From: Gnetum montanum
Taxonomy: Eukaryota > Streptophyta > Gnetopsida > Gnetales > Gnetaceae
Reading direction: 5' to 3'
Assembly (NCBI GenBank): GCA_015680685.1
Contig: MNCI01007938.1
Span: forward strand, 4,384-68,383
Length of the DNA stretch: 64,000 nt
Shown: one piece after another, positions 1 to 10,719 of the stretch
Position numbering within the stretch: the first letter of the stretch is position 1
Layout of the letters: the number at the start of each line of letters is the position of its first letter
The notes under the pieces: generated by a model
The model's database searches: none
What the model was told of the DNA's origin: nothing
What the model saw: only the letters and a program-made list of their open reading frames with translations
Translations under genes and position numbers: made by a program

Positions 1-1434
1 TAAGTAATTTCTTCAAGAAAATCCTACTATGCTACCAAAAATTGCTACGTAAACTATCACGTACGAGACTCCATTTTGGCTAGATAATGGATGTCAACAA
101 TTGCATTCAACAGAACCTTCAAAAGACTTGATAATTTCTGATTGAAATACCATGGAGATTCACTTTAAAGATAAAAAGAAGCTATTCTGGTCCCATCAAA
201 ATACCAAAGATTTTCTGAACCCTCTTGACTATTGAATCGTTCAACGGCATGACTACAAGTAGAGGCTCTCTTACAACGATCTCAATAGCAGTTCCTATAC
301 ATTGCACAATAATAGAATTTACTACTAAAATGCTCTTAAGGCTTTTAAACAAAAATGTTTCTATGGAAAAATTTTAACAGAAATTCCTATTGGGCAACAA
401 GAACAATAAGAGCAATCTAAAAATCCCAAAATTCCTTGCCATGGATGATACTATCTAAACCACTAGCTAAACAATTTAAACAAAATAAAAAAAATAACTT
501 ACAGGACTATGACAAAGAGGCTGAAATCTTTTCTTTAGCAAGCCATCTTACAAGCAATCATTCACAATTTCTTCTTTACAATGCTCTTCCCAAGAGCCAA
601 AGTGTGTCTCCAAGTGAGAGCCCAAGTGCTAACTAGTAGCCTTCCAAAGTGTGATGTATCAAGTCTTCTTCCCCCCAAAGTATCCTATGTGAGACTTCCC
701 CTTGAAGCCTTTTTATAAGGTTCAAAGTTGGTTACATACTTAAAATATCTTAGCTAAATTTTCTCCCAAGTAAGGGAGTTACAACTTACGCATGTAGTTA
801 GGAGATATTTCTCATCAATTTAATAGGGAAGTTATGTGGTTGGGAATTTGTACATAAAGTTAGGAGAAATTTATGCTAACACTAATAAATATTACAAATA
901 TTGCTTTTGTAAGCAATAGGCTATAATATTTTATCCAAAATTCCCAATTTATCTTAATTATTTAATTTAGAACTTTAAATACTAAATGTCATTAAGCCCT
1001 AGTAATCCTTGTGAAAGTAATAAAATGAAAATTAACTAAATCCCTCCTTTTAGTTATACAAATATCTTGAAAATCCTAAAAATATCTTCTTCCCCTTTTC
1101 TCAATGTCATATGTATATCTAAATTAATTTCTTAAAATAGCCTAAATTCAAGGCATCATGGATGTAGAGCTCACGACGGTTTTGTTTTGTATTTTTCCTG
1201 CATTTGACATCTGTGTTCATTTGTTTTAACAGCACCATCAAATTAGTAGGCATCGATAGAGGCATCAGGTTTGTTTTAACTAAAGTAGGTAACGTGTTGA
1301 TTTTATCTTCATCTTGCTGCCATTGTTAACGACTTGAAATTCGGATCAATCATCAGGGTTGTTTTGCGGATAACAGAGTTGGGAGTACTGGAATTGTTCT
1401 TGGAGCTATAGTTTAAATTGGGCCAACAAATGAT
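1..1434. other. AT-rich sequence, nothing recognised
   Basis: No reading frame here resembles a known protein and no LTR boundary, RNA gene or satellite was recognised. Stretches such as 640-1000 have the AT-rich texture of decayed LTR or intergenic DNA, but no second copy exists in the window to prove it. Confidence 0.5.
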
Positions 1435-1680
1435 TTAGACGTAGGAACAGGGACCCTTCCTTCTTCTTTTAGTTGGGCTTGGCTCGCCTGGGTCTAGAGC
1501 ATCTAAACTTCTAAAGCTTATCAGTATGAGAAACACCGAGCACAACAACTTCGTATATGCAATCACGCTGTTGGGTGGCACCGGTGCCTCCCACGGACGT
1601 GTGTGATGAAATAGTCCCATCTCAGCCAAAATGGAATCAAACTTGTATGCGCTTACAACCAAAAACCTACTCTATATAGC

Positions 1681-2092
1681 TCAGTTGTGGAAAAGGGCCT
1701 CCATGTGCTCCATGAACTCAGGCTCGCTGTCCTCAACCTCCGACGAGCCAGCTGTGGCTACGTCCAGTGACGTTGATTCATAGGTCCAGTCGATGCGCAG
1801 GCATGATTTCAAGTAGGTACCAGACGACGTATTTGCCAATGATGCCCGATGGCTCAAAAATCATGGCATCCAGTTCTATATTTCTAAGCTTCTGTATTTT
1901 AGCAACGTTATCAATGGGCTTCTCAACTTGTGGAAATTTGGCATCTGCAACAGAAACTTTCTCATCCTTCGTTAATTTAAATTCATCAAATCCAAAACCT
2001 GTTCGTAGTCCATTCATTAGATCTTCTGCACACTTCCAACTCTTGACTGAACCATAAAGTTTAGGCATAGAACTTAAAAATCCATTATCCAT
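1681..2092 (-). pseudogene. small unrecognised gene with one frameshift
   Basis: An ATG at 2092 lies in a good plant start context (CCACCACCATGG) and opens a 104-codon frame that starts MDNGFLSSMPKLYGSVKSWK. Shifting frame by one base just before its stop at 1778 adds about 33 codons, rich in acidic residues, ending EFMEHMEALFHN and a stop at 1681-1683. I therefore read it as one protein of about 137 residues broken by a single-base indel, or as a sequencing error. I do not recognise the family. It is not gag or pol of any element here. It lies downstream of a truncated Athila-like gag on the same strand, so it may be host DNA flanking that insertion or a captured fragment. No signal peptide or membrane segment is evident. 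Confidence 0.35.
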
Positions 2093-2339
2093 GGTGGTGG
2101 CTATTTTCCAACATTAATAAGAAGTATGCTTTTTCAGGTAAATAATCTCATTCTTTGTTTGCTATTCCAGTCTCCAATAAAGGAATAATTTGGCATTTTA
2201 ATTTCTTTTTCTAAGAAGGCCTTAACATCAAAATTATTTACCAGTGGATTACTTCTCCAAAAATACCCATCAACCCACAACACTAAAGCTGTAAATTTAC
2301 AACCATAGATTGTTCCAATTTTTAATAAAATATTCCAAC

Positions 2340-3262
2340 TATTTCATGGAATGGGCAAATGTGCCAACAGTTATGTCAAGCATACTTCGGGTTGCGAGTA
2401 GGGGCTCATCATGATCATCTCTTTCATGACGCCTGTGATGTTTGTGTTGTTCCCTACTCTCCCTATGTCCTTTCCCTTGTCCTTTCTCTCGACTTTCCCA
2501 TCGAGGTTTTTCGTCCTTCTTACTTTTTTCCTCACCTTTATGTTCATGGTGGCTGTGCCCAAATGTGGAAGGAGAGGATGAGTGTTGGGATGAAGGAGAA
2601 GAAGGAGGGGAGCCAATGTCATAACGATGTTTCTTGCCTTCTCTTTGGCTGCTATGGCCCCGATCGTGGTGATGATCAAAGTGCCCGTCCTTAGCATGAG
2701 TGGTTGTTCCCTCTGTGAACAACTAGTGTTCACGGGCATCAGAACCAGGGATATGTATCATTGATCATAGGTTCTGATACTCAACCCCCTCACCATCATT
2801 AGGAGGGGGAACATCCTTTGCTAAAGAACCCATGATAAGGGGTTCCTCGTCTCCTATCTCGCTAAGGACGTGTGGGGCCTTACCCTTCAATAGTGCATGT
2901 TGACTCTTCTTCCTTAAGTCTCTCATACATTGGGCATCTATGGGATAATAATCCCTCATGTCAAGATCTTCACCAATGTATTCAGCAAATAGTTCTTGCA
3001 TGTCAATCTATGCCAAGGCATAGAAAAGCATCCGAGGGACTGATCGATCTGGGGGTAACACAATGTTACCTTGCAAATCTCTCCATCGTAGCTGTTCATC
3101 CTGATGGAGAATAAAAGTAAAATATGGAATATACTCATTGGAATGAGTATAAAATATCTTATATTGTTTAGGACTTGGCTATTTTTGGTTATGTTTTTTA
3201 TCTTGCCAACTGTCTCGTGTGTGGTCCTTAGGTGGTGAGTTGCTCCTATGAGAAGAAGGCAT
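2340..3262 (-). pseudogene. gag: Athila-like gag, N-terminal part
   Basis: Gag is the capsid/nucleocapsid protein of the retrotransposon. The start codon at 3262 follows the LTR at 3337-4125 and begins MPSSHRSNSPPK. With frame changes it aligns along its length with the gag start of the complete Athila-like element at 32,398: both contain LQGNIVLPPDRS/MEGNIILPPDRS, DMRDYYPIDAQ/DYWDYHPTEAQ, a Ser/His/Arg-rich linker, and DEPLLATRSML near the end. There is an in-frame stop and at least one frameshift. Homology fades near 2,390 and the capsid core, protease and pol do not follow, so the element is truncated here. It is inserted, with its LTR, into the integrase of Tat copy 1. Confidence 0.7.
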
Positions 3263-3336
3263 TTTTATCAGTGTGCTAATTTCACCATTATATAAATTTT
3301 TATTTGATTAACCCGAAGGTTTGTTAAGGCTCACAA

Positions 3337-4125
3337 TGATGTGAGTGATATCCCTTATGTTCTATTCGGCNTATGATTTTTATGGTCTTTTATGGTTTTA
3401 TGTCTTCTATGCTAAGAGCAAAGGGTTGAGAAAACTAACTAACTCTAACTAAGGACTAAGTTTAAATTAACTAGTGTCAGCATCCGTTCCCACTTACCGT
3501 ACACACCCCAAACTATGCAACTGTGGCTACCAAATGCTAATCATTACTGGGATCACCACACGTAACGCACATGCTCGAAGTGGTCGTACTGAGGCACCTA
3601 ACTATCTTAAGCATGATGAACAGCCGATTCCTTGACTAGCCATACACATCCGTAGATGCTTGTAATCAAGTCGTACTCATCCCATGTTCTAGGAGACAAG
3701 GGTGAGAGAATCTAATCGCGATGAGTAGTCGATTCCTTGGTTAGCCGTACACATTTGTCAATGCTCATAACCAAGTCATACTCATGCCACGCTAATGCAT
3801 ATAATAAATAATAGGTAGGAAATAACATGTAATAAACCTATTCCATGTACTACAAGGTTTATCTAAAAAGCTCGTCTTTATTGCTGTACACAACTTGCAT
3901 TCAGGTACAAAGCTACTTGAATAAAGATCTGTTCACTTGGGCACTTCTATTGTGGGCATATGGAAAATATTCTATCTCTGGAGTGATCAAACTACCAGAG
4001 TTTTTCAACTTCTAGCCTAGGATGAGAAATGAGGGGAGTGCCGCCTCTTATTTATAGATTTGGCAACAGACCACGATATCGCATAAACGATATCATAGGG
4101 GATGACGCGATATTACATCTCATCA
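3337..4125 (-). mobile_element. Athila-like 5' LTR inserted in Tat copy 1 integrase
   Basis: Read on the minus strand it starts TGATGAGATG and ends near CTCACATCA, matching the TGATGAAGTG...CTCATCA ends of the complete element at 31,325. Shared landmarks occur in the same order: TATAAATAAG, AGAATATTTTCCA, ATGCCCA, CTTTATTC, GTACCT, and AATAAAGACGAGCTTTT. At 4125 the Tat integrase coding sequence stops abruptly, so this is the insertion point. The far end is truncated, so no target duplication can be checked. The primer-site region just inside the LTR is too diverged to assign. One ambiguous base occurs at 3371. Confidence 0.75.
3615..3790 (-). repeat. 105-bp tandem duplication inside the LTR
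   Basis: The block at 3615-3685 recurs at 3720-3790 with substitutions (for example CGATTCCTTGACTAGCC and CGATTCCTTGGTTAGCC), an offset of 105 bp. The complete Athila-like LTRs at 31.3 and 43.7 kb do not show this duplication. Confidence 0.7.
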
Positions 4126-4540
4126 GTAGGGGAATAGCTTTGACCCACTTCATGAAATACTCGATGGTAGTGATGATGAAGCTATGTCCTGTGGAAGACT
4201 TAGACATGATGGGACGTATGATGTTTAGTCTCCATCATTGAAATGGCCAAGTGATCTGTGTAGTATGAAATTCAGTTGGTGACACATGTATTAGATTTGC
4301 GTAACATTGGCATGTGTCACATGTTTTAACCTTGGTTAGGAAGTCTCGTTCCATGTACGGGCAATAATACCCCACACATCTGATTTTAGTGACCATGGCT
4401 CATGGGGCTATATGTCCCCCACATAGTCCTTCATGGAATTTGCTAACTATTCTTTGTGCTTGTTCATTATTAACATAGTTTAGCAATACTCCATCAAAAG
4501 AGTGTCTACAGAGAGTACTATCTCCAATGATGACATATTA
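4126..4540 (-). pseudogene. int: Tat copy 1 integrase, zinc finger and start of core
   Basis: Integrase joins element cDNA to the host chromosome. Minus-strand translation gives a broken zinc-finger region (HEGLCGGHIAP) and then FMKWVKAIPL, the equivalent of FTKWVDTIPL in Tat copy 2 at 53.47 kb. The domain is cut at 4125 by the inserted LTR, so the second and third catalytic acids of the DDE triad and the C-terminal domain are missing. Stops and frame changes are frequent. It continues directly from the second RNase H domain and linker upstream on this strand, the normal Tat order. Confidence 0.6.
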
Positions 4541-4843
4541 CCAGGCACGCTTATGGATTGCATCTTTTTGTGCAAGTGTTAACTCGTGTAGTGGTTTGCC
4601 ATGCAAATGATAGGCTTTAATGTTATCGTACCATTCTGGAATTCCACTTGTGCTTAGAGAAGAAATTTTCACCGCTTGAATGACAGGGTCTATACATTCC
4701 GTCATTAAAATGAGCCAAGTGGCAAACAAATGTGGTGGCACGTTTAAAGCCAGTGTGGCTAGTGCATCGACTACAGTGTTTTCATTATACTGCACGTGTT
4801 GGACATTAGTTGTCATGAATTGTTTCAAGAGATCTTTAGCCAT
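4538..4843 (-). pseudogene. Tat copy 1 linker between second RNase H and integrase
   Basis: A 101-codon open stretch with NTVVDALATLAL near its start and GIPEWYDNIKAYHLHGK near its end. The same elements appear in Tat copy 2 at 52.9-53.1 kb (TEWYDDIKFYLMHGES). In Tat-lineage polyproteins this stretch links the archaeal-type RNase H to the integrase zinc finger. It has no catalytic motif of its own. Conservation between the two copies shows it was once translated. Confidence 0.65.
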
Positions 4844-4855
4844 ATCACAATAGGG

Positions 4856-5266
4856 CTACAAATGCAAAGCTTTGTAGGCGTAGACCCCTATGATTTGATT
4901 GATGATGAGCATTGAATTACCTCGGATTGCCAGGTATTGAACGTTGAGTTCCCTAGCTATTAACAATCCCTTTAGGAGTCCCTCGCACTCTGCCCAACTG
5001 TTCATATAAGGAAATGCCAGGTGATAAGCCAATGGACGAACATTCTCAGGGGAGAGCGTAATGACAGCAGCAGCACTACTACCTCTGGTAGTCGAAGCTC
5101 CATCGAAGTATAACGCTGCTTTGAGGCCTGTCAATACAAAGCTTAAACTATGTATCTGTTCATCAGGAAACTCGGGTTCTATTATGGTTTGATTATTAAC
5201 TGGTGATGTTGCAAGCTGGTCAGCTATCACTTGGCCTTTCGTGGAAGATTGGCCAACGTAGTGCAA
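4856..5266 (-). pseudogene. Tat copy 1 second RNase H domain
   Basis: Tat/Ogre elements carry a second, archaeal-type RNase H after the usual RT-RNase H; RNase H removes the RNA strand during cDNA synthesis. The frame begins just after the RNase H boundary motif (KGQVIADQLA) and contains LYFDGASTTRGSSAA, with the first acid in FDGAS, the Glu in AECEGLLKG, and RGNSML where copy 2 has GDSQL. The third acid is therefore Asn here, which should abolish activity. The domain matches copy 2 at 52,495-52,818 along its length. It places the element in the Tat lineage. Confidence 0.75.
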
Positions 5267-5334
5267 GTCGAATTCTGCTCTGATGGCTTTCTAGTGGGCT
5301 ATCCTAATGCTTTATATAAATTTTTTATAATGGT

Positions 5335-6565
5335 TCACAAAATGTTGTTTTTATAGATTATATTGACTTGGCTATGGAAAAGATAGTGCCTAATTTTTTT
5401 GAGTGTAAACACCAATGCCAAACAGTCACGCTCTACTTCATTGTACCGTGTTTCACACACAAATAGAGCATGGCTTAGATAATAGATAGGAACTTCTAAC
5501 CTGTAGTCCCTTCTTTGGCACAACAACGTAGCTATAGACACCTCTGAGCTTGCCAAGTATATGTAGAAAGGTTGATCCCTTTGTGGTGGGAAAACCATTG
5601 GCAAATGTAACAGCTCTTTCTTCAGATTGTCAAATGCACGTTGGCAGTTCTTGGTCCATTCGAAGTTAACCCATTTCTTGAGCAGATGTTGCATAGGATG
5701 CAACTTATCTATTAATCTTAAGATGAACCGCCTGATAAATTGCAACCTACCCTGTAACTCATGTAGTTCTTTGAGGTTTGTAGGTGGTGCTAGATTAACG
5801 ATGGCTTTAACCTTGTTGGGGTTGACTCGGAGGCCAGTCTCTAATACCACAAACCCTAACATGTGCTTGCTTTTGACTCCAAACATGTATTTTCTTGGGT
5901 TAAGCCATAGGTTGTGTCTGAGACATCATTTAAGGATTAACTCTAGGTCTTCTGAGTGATCTTCTGACTTCTTAGATTTGACAGCTATGTCATCTATGTA
6001 ATCATTCAATCTCTTTAAGAGGTAATAACTAAAGATGTATGTCATAGCACGTTGATAGGTTGCTCCAGCATTTTTTAACCTGAAAGGCATCATGGTGTAA
6101 CAGAAAGTTCCCCAAGGGGTTATGAAAGTCGTAGTCAGTTGGTGTTCTAGGTTGATACAAATTTGATTATAGCTCGAAAACCCATCCATAAAGTATAGTA
6201 ACGCGTGGCTAGTTGTTGTATCGATAAGTTGGTCAATACTTGGTAATGGAAAGTTGTCTTTAATCGTGGCCTTGTTCAGATTGTGGAATGTCTATACAGA
6301 TGCGTATTCCTCTTGTTTTCTTAGAGACAACTACGATGTTCAACACCCAATCCAAATAATAGACTACGCGAATGAAACCAGCTTGATATAGCTTAGTGAT
6401 TTCATCATGCACTGCTAGCATGATTTTAGGCTTAATCTTCCATGCTTTCTGTTTAACTACTTTGATATGTGGGTCTAAAACTATGTTGTGTTGTATTAGC
6501 CTTGGGTCTAAACCCTTCATATCTTCGTATGACCATGCGAACACCGTAATGTTATCTTGGAGCAC
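5335..6565 (-). pseudogene. rt-rnh: Tat copy 1 reverse transcriptase and RNase H
   Basis: The polymerase that copies element RNA into DNA. In order on the minus strand: VFAWSYEDMKGLDPRLIQHN upstream of RT, the finger motif RGIRICID, then a frameshift, MDGFSSYNQICINL, TTTFITPWGTFCYTMMPF, the catalytic box YIDD at 5989-6000, GFVVLETGLRVNPNKVKAI, the connection motif LQGRLQFIRRFI, and RNase H from QPFYIYLASSEVSIATLL to ERDCLALVFTLKKIRHYL. At least two frameshifts and several stops break it. The sequence follows the Tat pattern and matches copy 2 at 51.2-52.4 kb. Both Asp residues of the YIDD box are retained. Confidence 0.8.
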
Positions 6566-6886
6566 TCAAGATATATCACTTTGCATTTGTTGGTCAAGGA
6601 GAGAACTAACTTTCAGAGTTTTGCTTTCTCCTTTGTGTGTAACCACAAGGACCTTAGTGAGGGAATCCTCAATCACATCACCAGCTTCCAAGTCTAGGGT
6701 TCGAGCCAAATGTTTTGGCCAATCTAGGGATACTTTCGATGTTGCTATGGTTGTATCATAAAGGGAAGCGTTAGTTCCTATTAGTGCATGATTGGGTTGT
6801 CTAATAATTTCCCCGTACGGGCCTGTTAAGGCTAGAGGTGTGAGTAAAACTGCATCCATTTGCGAATTAACTTGCAAAACTACCAA
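6566..6886 (-). pseudogene. Tat copy 1 segment between accessory gene and RT
   Basis: A 106-codon open stretch containing SLDWPKHLARTLDLEAG and VIEDSLTKVLVVTH, continuing into the RT. Copy 2 has the matching LEWPKNLVKTLNLEARN and IIEDSLVEVLFMTH at 50.9-51.0 kb. In ordinary Tat elements this region follows protease directly. Here protease lies more than 5 kb away (12.4-12.9 kb), with an antisense gene in between. No catalytic motif is visible. Confidence 0.65.
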
Positions 6887-8109
6887 AAATGGAGGTTGTT
6901 ATATTATTTTTGTTGATATGTTGAAATGATAGAAGGTTTTCTTTTTTTAGTGGTACATGTTAAAGGGCTACCAATTTAAGGTCCTAGCAGGCCATTACCA
7001 TATGCATGGTTTGTGAGAAAGTGGTAAGCCCAATTTTCTAGATGTTAGTGTAAGAATTCTATGAACTATGATGAGGAGTGTAACGTGGCACATCTAGCAT
7101 GTCAAGACAGCTAATTTAGAATTTTGTGTAGACCGTAGTTAACACAACCAGATTACGAGACAATGAGCTACACGTTAGTTTAGGGTCTTTTCAGACCGCA
7201 ATCCATATGATATCTACGAGATTAATGCTACAACCTTCACGCTTCATGTTGCACTGACATACCTGCGTTTCGGGAAAGTTTCGCATTGGTCAGATATGAA
7301 AATAGTTAGCTTCAATAATTACATTTATAAGTTGGTGGTTCGTTCTCAAAGTAGATTGTAAACATTGTGAATTTGAATTCGCCTGTAGCAGAAGAAACAC
7401 AGGAGCAAGGTGTAAGCAGACAATTTTGGAAAGGTTGTCCAATCGTAACCATGGTGTTGAAGACCAAAGGCAAACATGTCAAATTGGTGAAAATTGATGA
7501 AGTGCAGGAGAGTTTGCAATGGGTTTCAAAGGCTAGGGTCGAAATGCTGGAGGCTACTCCACTCACCCGATAAGTTGCCCTTTACCCTCCTACTTGATTG
7601 TTATTTTCATTGTTATGGCATCACAATTATATCTATTTATAGGATGTGTATTGTGTTAGGCGTTGACACCTAGTTGCGCGGGTTAAGCTATTGTAGTTTT
7701 TAATATTACCCTTATCGCCATTGTCAGAGATAGACCTTGTGTTGTCACAAGGGTTTGAGTGACCTTGGGCAATACTGTGCAAACAAAATGCATAACTGGA
7801 GGTGTCCAGGTGTTGTACCCTTATGTAGTATACATAGGATTCCATTGTCTTGCCCATAATGGTTGCATGTTATGCTGAGGTAATAAGTGGTGTTACTTTT
7901 ATCGTCGTTGTCAGAGACAAACCTTGCATCGTCGCAAAGGGTTTGGGTAGTTTTGGTAATGCATTTCTAACTTAACTTGTAGTTGTCTGGGAGTCAAGGT
8001 AATGGAAATCTTAGTATTGTGTAATGGATTTTTATAAGCCTTGTTCTGACATCGTTAATGTGTCTAAATTATTTTTTCTAATGGTGATGGTGTTTCATTG
8101 TAAAGGATT
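6887..8109. other. spacer between Tat RT and antisense gene
   Basis: The only clear structure is the tandem repeat at 7,706-8,030. A plus-strand open stretch at 7,367-7,573 (starting MNLNSPVAEETQEQGVSRQF) could be a first exon of the antisense gene, but no good donor follows it and no counterpart was found in copy 2, so I leave it unassigned. Confidence 0.45.
7706..8030. repeat. tandem duplication of about 187 bp
   Basis: TTACCCTTATCGCCATTGTC at 7706 recurs as TTACTTTTATCGTCGTTGTC at 7893, followed in both by AGAGA(T/C)A(G/A)ACCTTG and a (C)AAGGGTTTG block. The offset is 187 bp. A longer, unrelated array of similar period sits in the matching position of Tat copy 2 (45.5-50.1 kb). Confidence 0.7.
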
Positions 8110-8555
8110 ATGCTAAAGCTTGTTTTGATCGTCTTGGACATTGTGGGCATTCTATGCTGTTTACATGTCCTTGTGGCCAATGTTCCTCCTCCTCATGCTC
8201 GTGTAAAGGAGGAGGCGATTTGGTTCCGAAGAGGTGCATGGGAGTTTTTGCAGTTTTTGTTGCATAATTTCAGTGTAATTATTTGGTTGCATCTTCCTGC
8301 CGAGACAGCCACTGCCATTCTGGAGACGCTACTGGTTGGGTCAATGTAGAGCATCTTGATGTTTCTGGTGGATGACTCAATCGAAACCGTGCGAGTGCAA
8401 GATTGCAAACAGAGTGCTAAGGGTTTGAGGCATTTATCTTTGATCTGGGATATGCCCAAGTTTAATTGTTATCACACCTACAACACTCTATTCGTGGCTC
8501 ATCATCTTACAACCTACTTCCAAAATCTGCTTGGCATTGTGTATTATGCAGGCAG

Positions 8556-8641
8556 GTGAGTGTGTTCATGACATTATGATGTGCTAACCATTACTTGAAT
8601 TTATGTCAAGTATGAACAATTATCTACATTCTGTGGTGTAG
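8556..8641 (+). other. intron in antisense gene (GT-AG, 86 nt)
   Basis: Donor CAG|GTGAGTG follows GIVYYAG; acceptor TGGTGTAG precedes a frame reading FFINKDGLQGDTDAL. Both match plant splice consensus and the join keeps the reading frame plausible. Confidence 0.55.
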
Positions 8642-10058
8642 GTTTTTCATTAATAAGGATGGTCTCCAAGGTGATACAGATGCATTGTCTGTGACCAAAA
8701 TAGCCATAAAGGAGTTTACCTCTATTAGCAATGTATGTGCTGGTGTTATGGGACAACTAGAATTGGAAATCCCACATTACCCTAACTGCTATGTCAAATT
8801 TTTTACCAAGTGCAAAAGGCTTGGATGGCTGGATAAGGAGTGGACTTTGTATCATCCTCTCATTGTCGCGGATGTGCAAGAGAAAATCCCACCATTTCCT
8901 TCACCCTTCAGACGTGGTAAATCACGTTGGTGTGCTTCATTGCACAATCTTACAAGATGGAAACAATGTATAAAATCATTTTATTTTGCTATATTATCTA
9001 AACCATTTTTTTATGTTCAGAGTTAAGGAATCATGGGAGATCATAGTTATGGATTCTGGGCATGAAGCAAGCAGTCTTTTCATTCATTATGGCAACATAA
9101 AAGAAGCACAACATTGGCTCAGCCATAGTGCGGCCCTAGCTGCCCTAACTAGTAACCTCCGGGAAGCTAGACTAATGGAGCTATTTTTGGCTATAACCCC
9201 TGATGTCATCGTGGGTGAAATGTTAACCCTAGTTAACTCTTTCAGCAAAGAAGCTGAGAGTCTCTACATACGCATGCATAACATATGTGTAAGTTTTGAT
9301 ATTGATGCTTGACTATTCACTAACTTTTTTAGCATTCCCTCTGATGGCCTTCCTATAGAAGAAAAGGAAAAGAGGAGTTCTAAGCACCAAAAGGAGATAG
9401 AGGAGTGTCTAGGGGTTAACAAGGAAGTGAAAGAAATCCCTGCTAATAAAATCTAGTTGAAGGTGGCTCATACCATTTATCCCCTCTTCCAAGCCTGTGC
9501 CTTCCCCAAGTTGCTTTCCCAGGGAAGAATCCTTACCATAGAGTAGGCTCAGATCATGCAGGAGGTTATGGAGGAGGGAACGTGGTATAATTGGGCTAGT
9601 TACTTCACTGAAGGTCTGCAGGCTGAAATGCTCAAGCGTCGCAAGAAGCTTGAGTCCCACTTCAATGTGCATTTTCACCTTCTTTATAGCTTGCTTTTGA
9701 AATTTTTCCGAATTCCTAGTGGTTTAAAGGGATGGAATCTAGGTGGAGTAGGATCATAACCAGATTTCCTAGGTTTTTAGCACTACCCTATCGCAAGATC
9801 CCCCTGAAGACATTGGGGATTTACTTTCACTTACGACTAAGAGTTTGGCGGAACCTCGTATGCGGGACCAGGACAACGTGGGTGCAGCACTCCCTTCTTA
9901 CATCAGTAGTGCATCGAGGGGGAAACACCTTGCAGCAAAAATAGTGGATTCGTCAGTCTAGTGGAAAAAACATCGTCCAGCCATGGAGTCCGCTGGTACA
10001 ACTGACGCAGAGGGAAAGAGGTTGCAAATTAAATTTCACAAGAATGATCCCCCAGCTG

Positions 10059-10158
10059 GTAAGTAGAGAGATGCGTAATTAGTTTATATATTTGTTACGC
10101 TATGTATAGACATGGCATCTCTTAATGTTTGTAAGTGTTTTGATTAACTATTTTTTAG
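10059..10158 (+). other. intron in antisense gene (GT-AG, 100 nt)
   Basis: Donor AGCTG|GTAAGTAG and acceptor AACTATTTTTTAG|CTG are near-consensus, and the intron is T-rich. The downstream exon encodes an acidic stretch (GKNVEELIPETGAIV). Confidence 0.65.
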
Positions 10159-10646
10159 CTGACAAAGGGAAAAATGTAGAGGAGTTGATCCCTGAAACAG
10201 GGGCAATAGTCATACAACGTGAAGAAGGGGCCCCAATTTTGGAAAAGGAGGCCCCTGTTAGTAATGTAGGTGGCACATAGGTTTCTGTGCCTGAATAAGA
10301 GATGGAAGTAGAGGATGTCAAAGTCCTTTCGGATGAGCTGGGAAAAGAGGAGCAGCTTGTCACTAGTGAGTTTGACTTTTCCTCAGAGGGCAGCCTCACG
10401 TTACTACCATTGAGGGTTTTGTTGGATTGAGTTTTTCATTATCATGATGTCTCAATTGTCCTTTATGTCTATCATACTGTGTCTAACCCATTTTTATTTA
10501 CATAATAGGTCCTTATGACGCTGGCATCATGCCCTTGTCAATGGTACCCCTTCAGCATTGGGGTGAGGCCCTTGATAAATTTGCCTTTATGAAAGGCATC
10601 GTGAATGATATGATCAGCTGTCTAGAGCGAATCAATCCTAAGATTG

Positions 10647-10719
10647 GTACGTGAGTGATTGTTGGTATTATGAAGTTGCATCATCTTTGTTGTATCTCAC
10701 TGTTATTTTTATGTTACAG
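10647..10719 (+). other. intron in antisense gene, position shared with copy 2
   Basis: Donor ATTG|GTACGTGAG directly follows the residues INPKI; acceptor TTTATGTTACAG|GAT. In Tat copy 2 the donor ATAG|GTAAGAAAT follows VSPKI at the same place (minus strand, about 29,270), and both downstream exons contain WDP. A shared intron position supports a real spliced gene older than both copies. Confidence 0.75.

Noticed and set aside
436-636. A 66-codon plus frame near the left end
   Set aside because: No similarity, ordinary composition and chance length in AT-rich DNA.
2359-2694. Open frames on the plus strand and a second minus frame over the Ser/His/Arg-rich gag linker
   Set aside because: They are shadows of the low-complexity gag linker, which aligns with 32.9-33.2 kb in the minus frame only.
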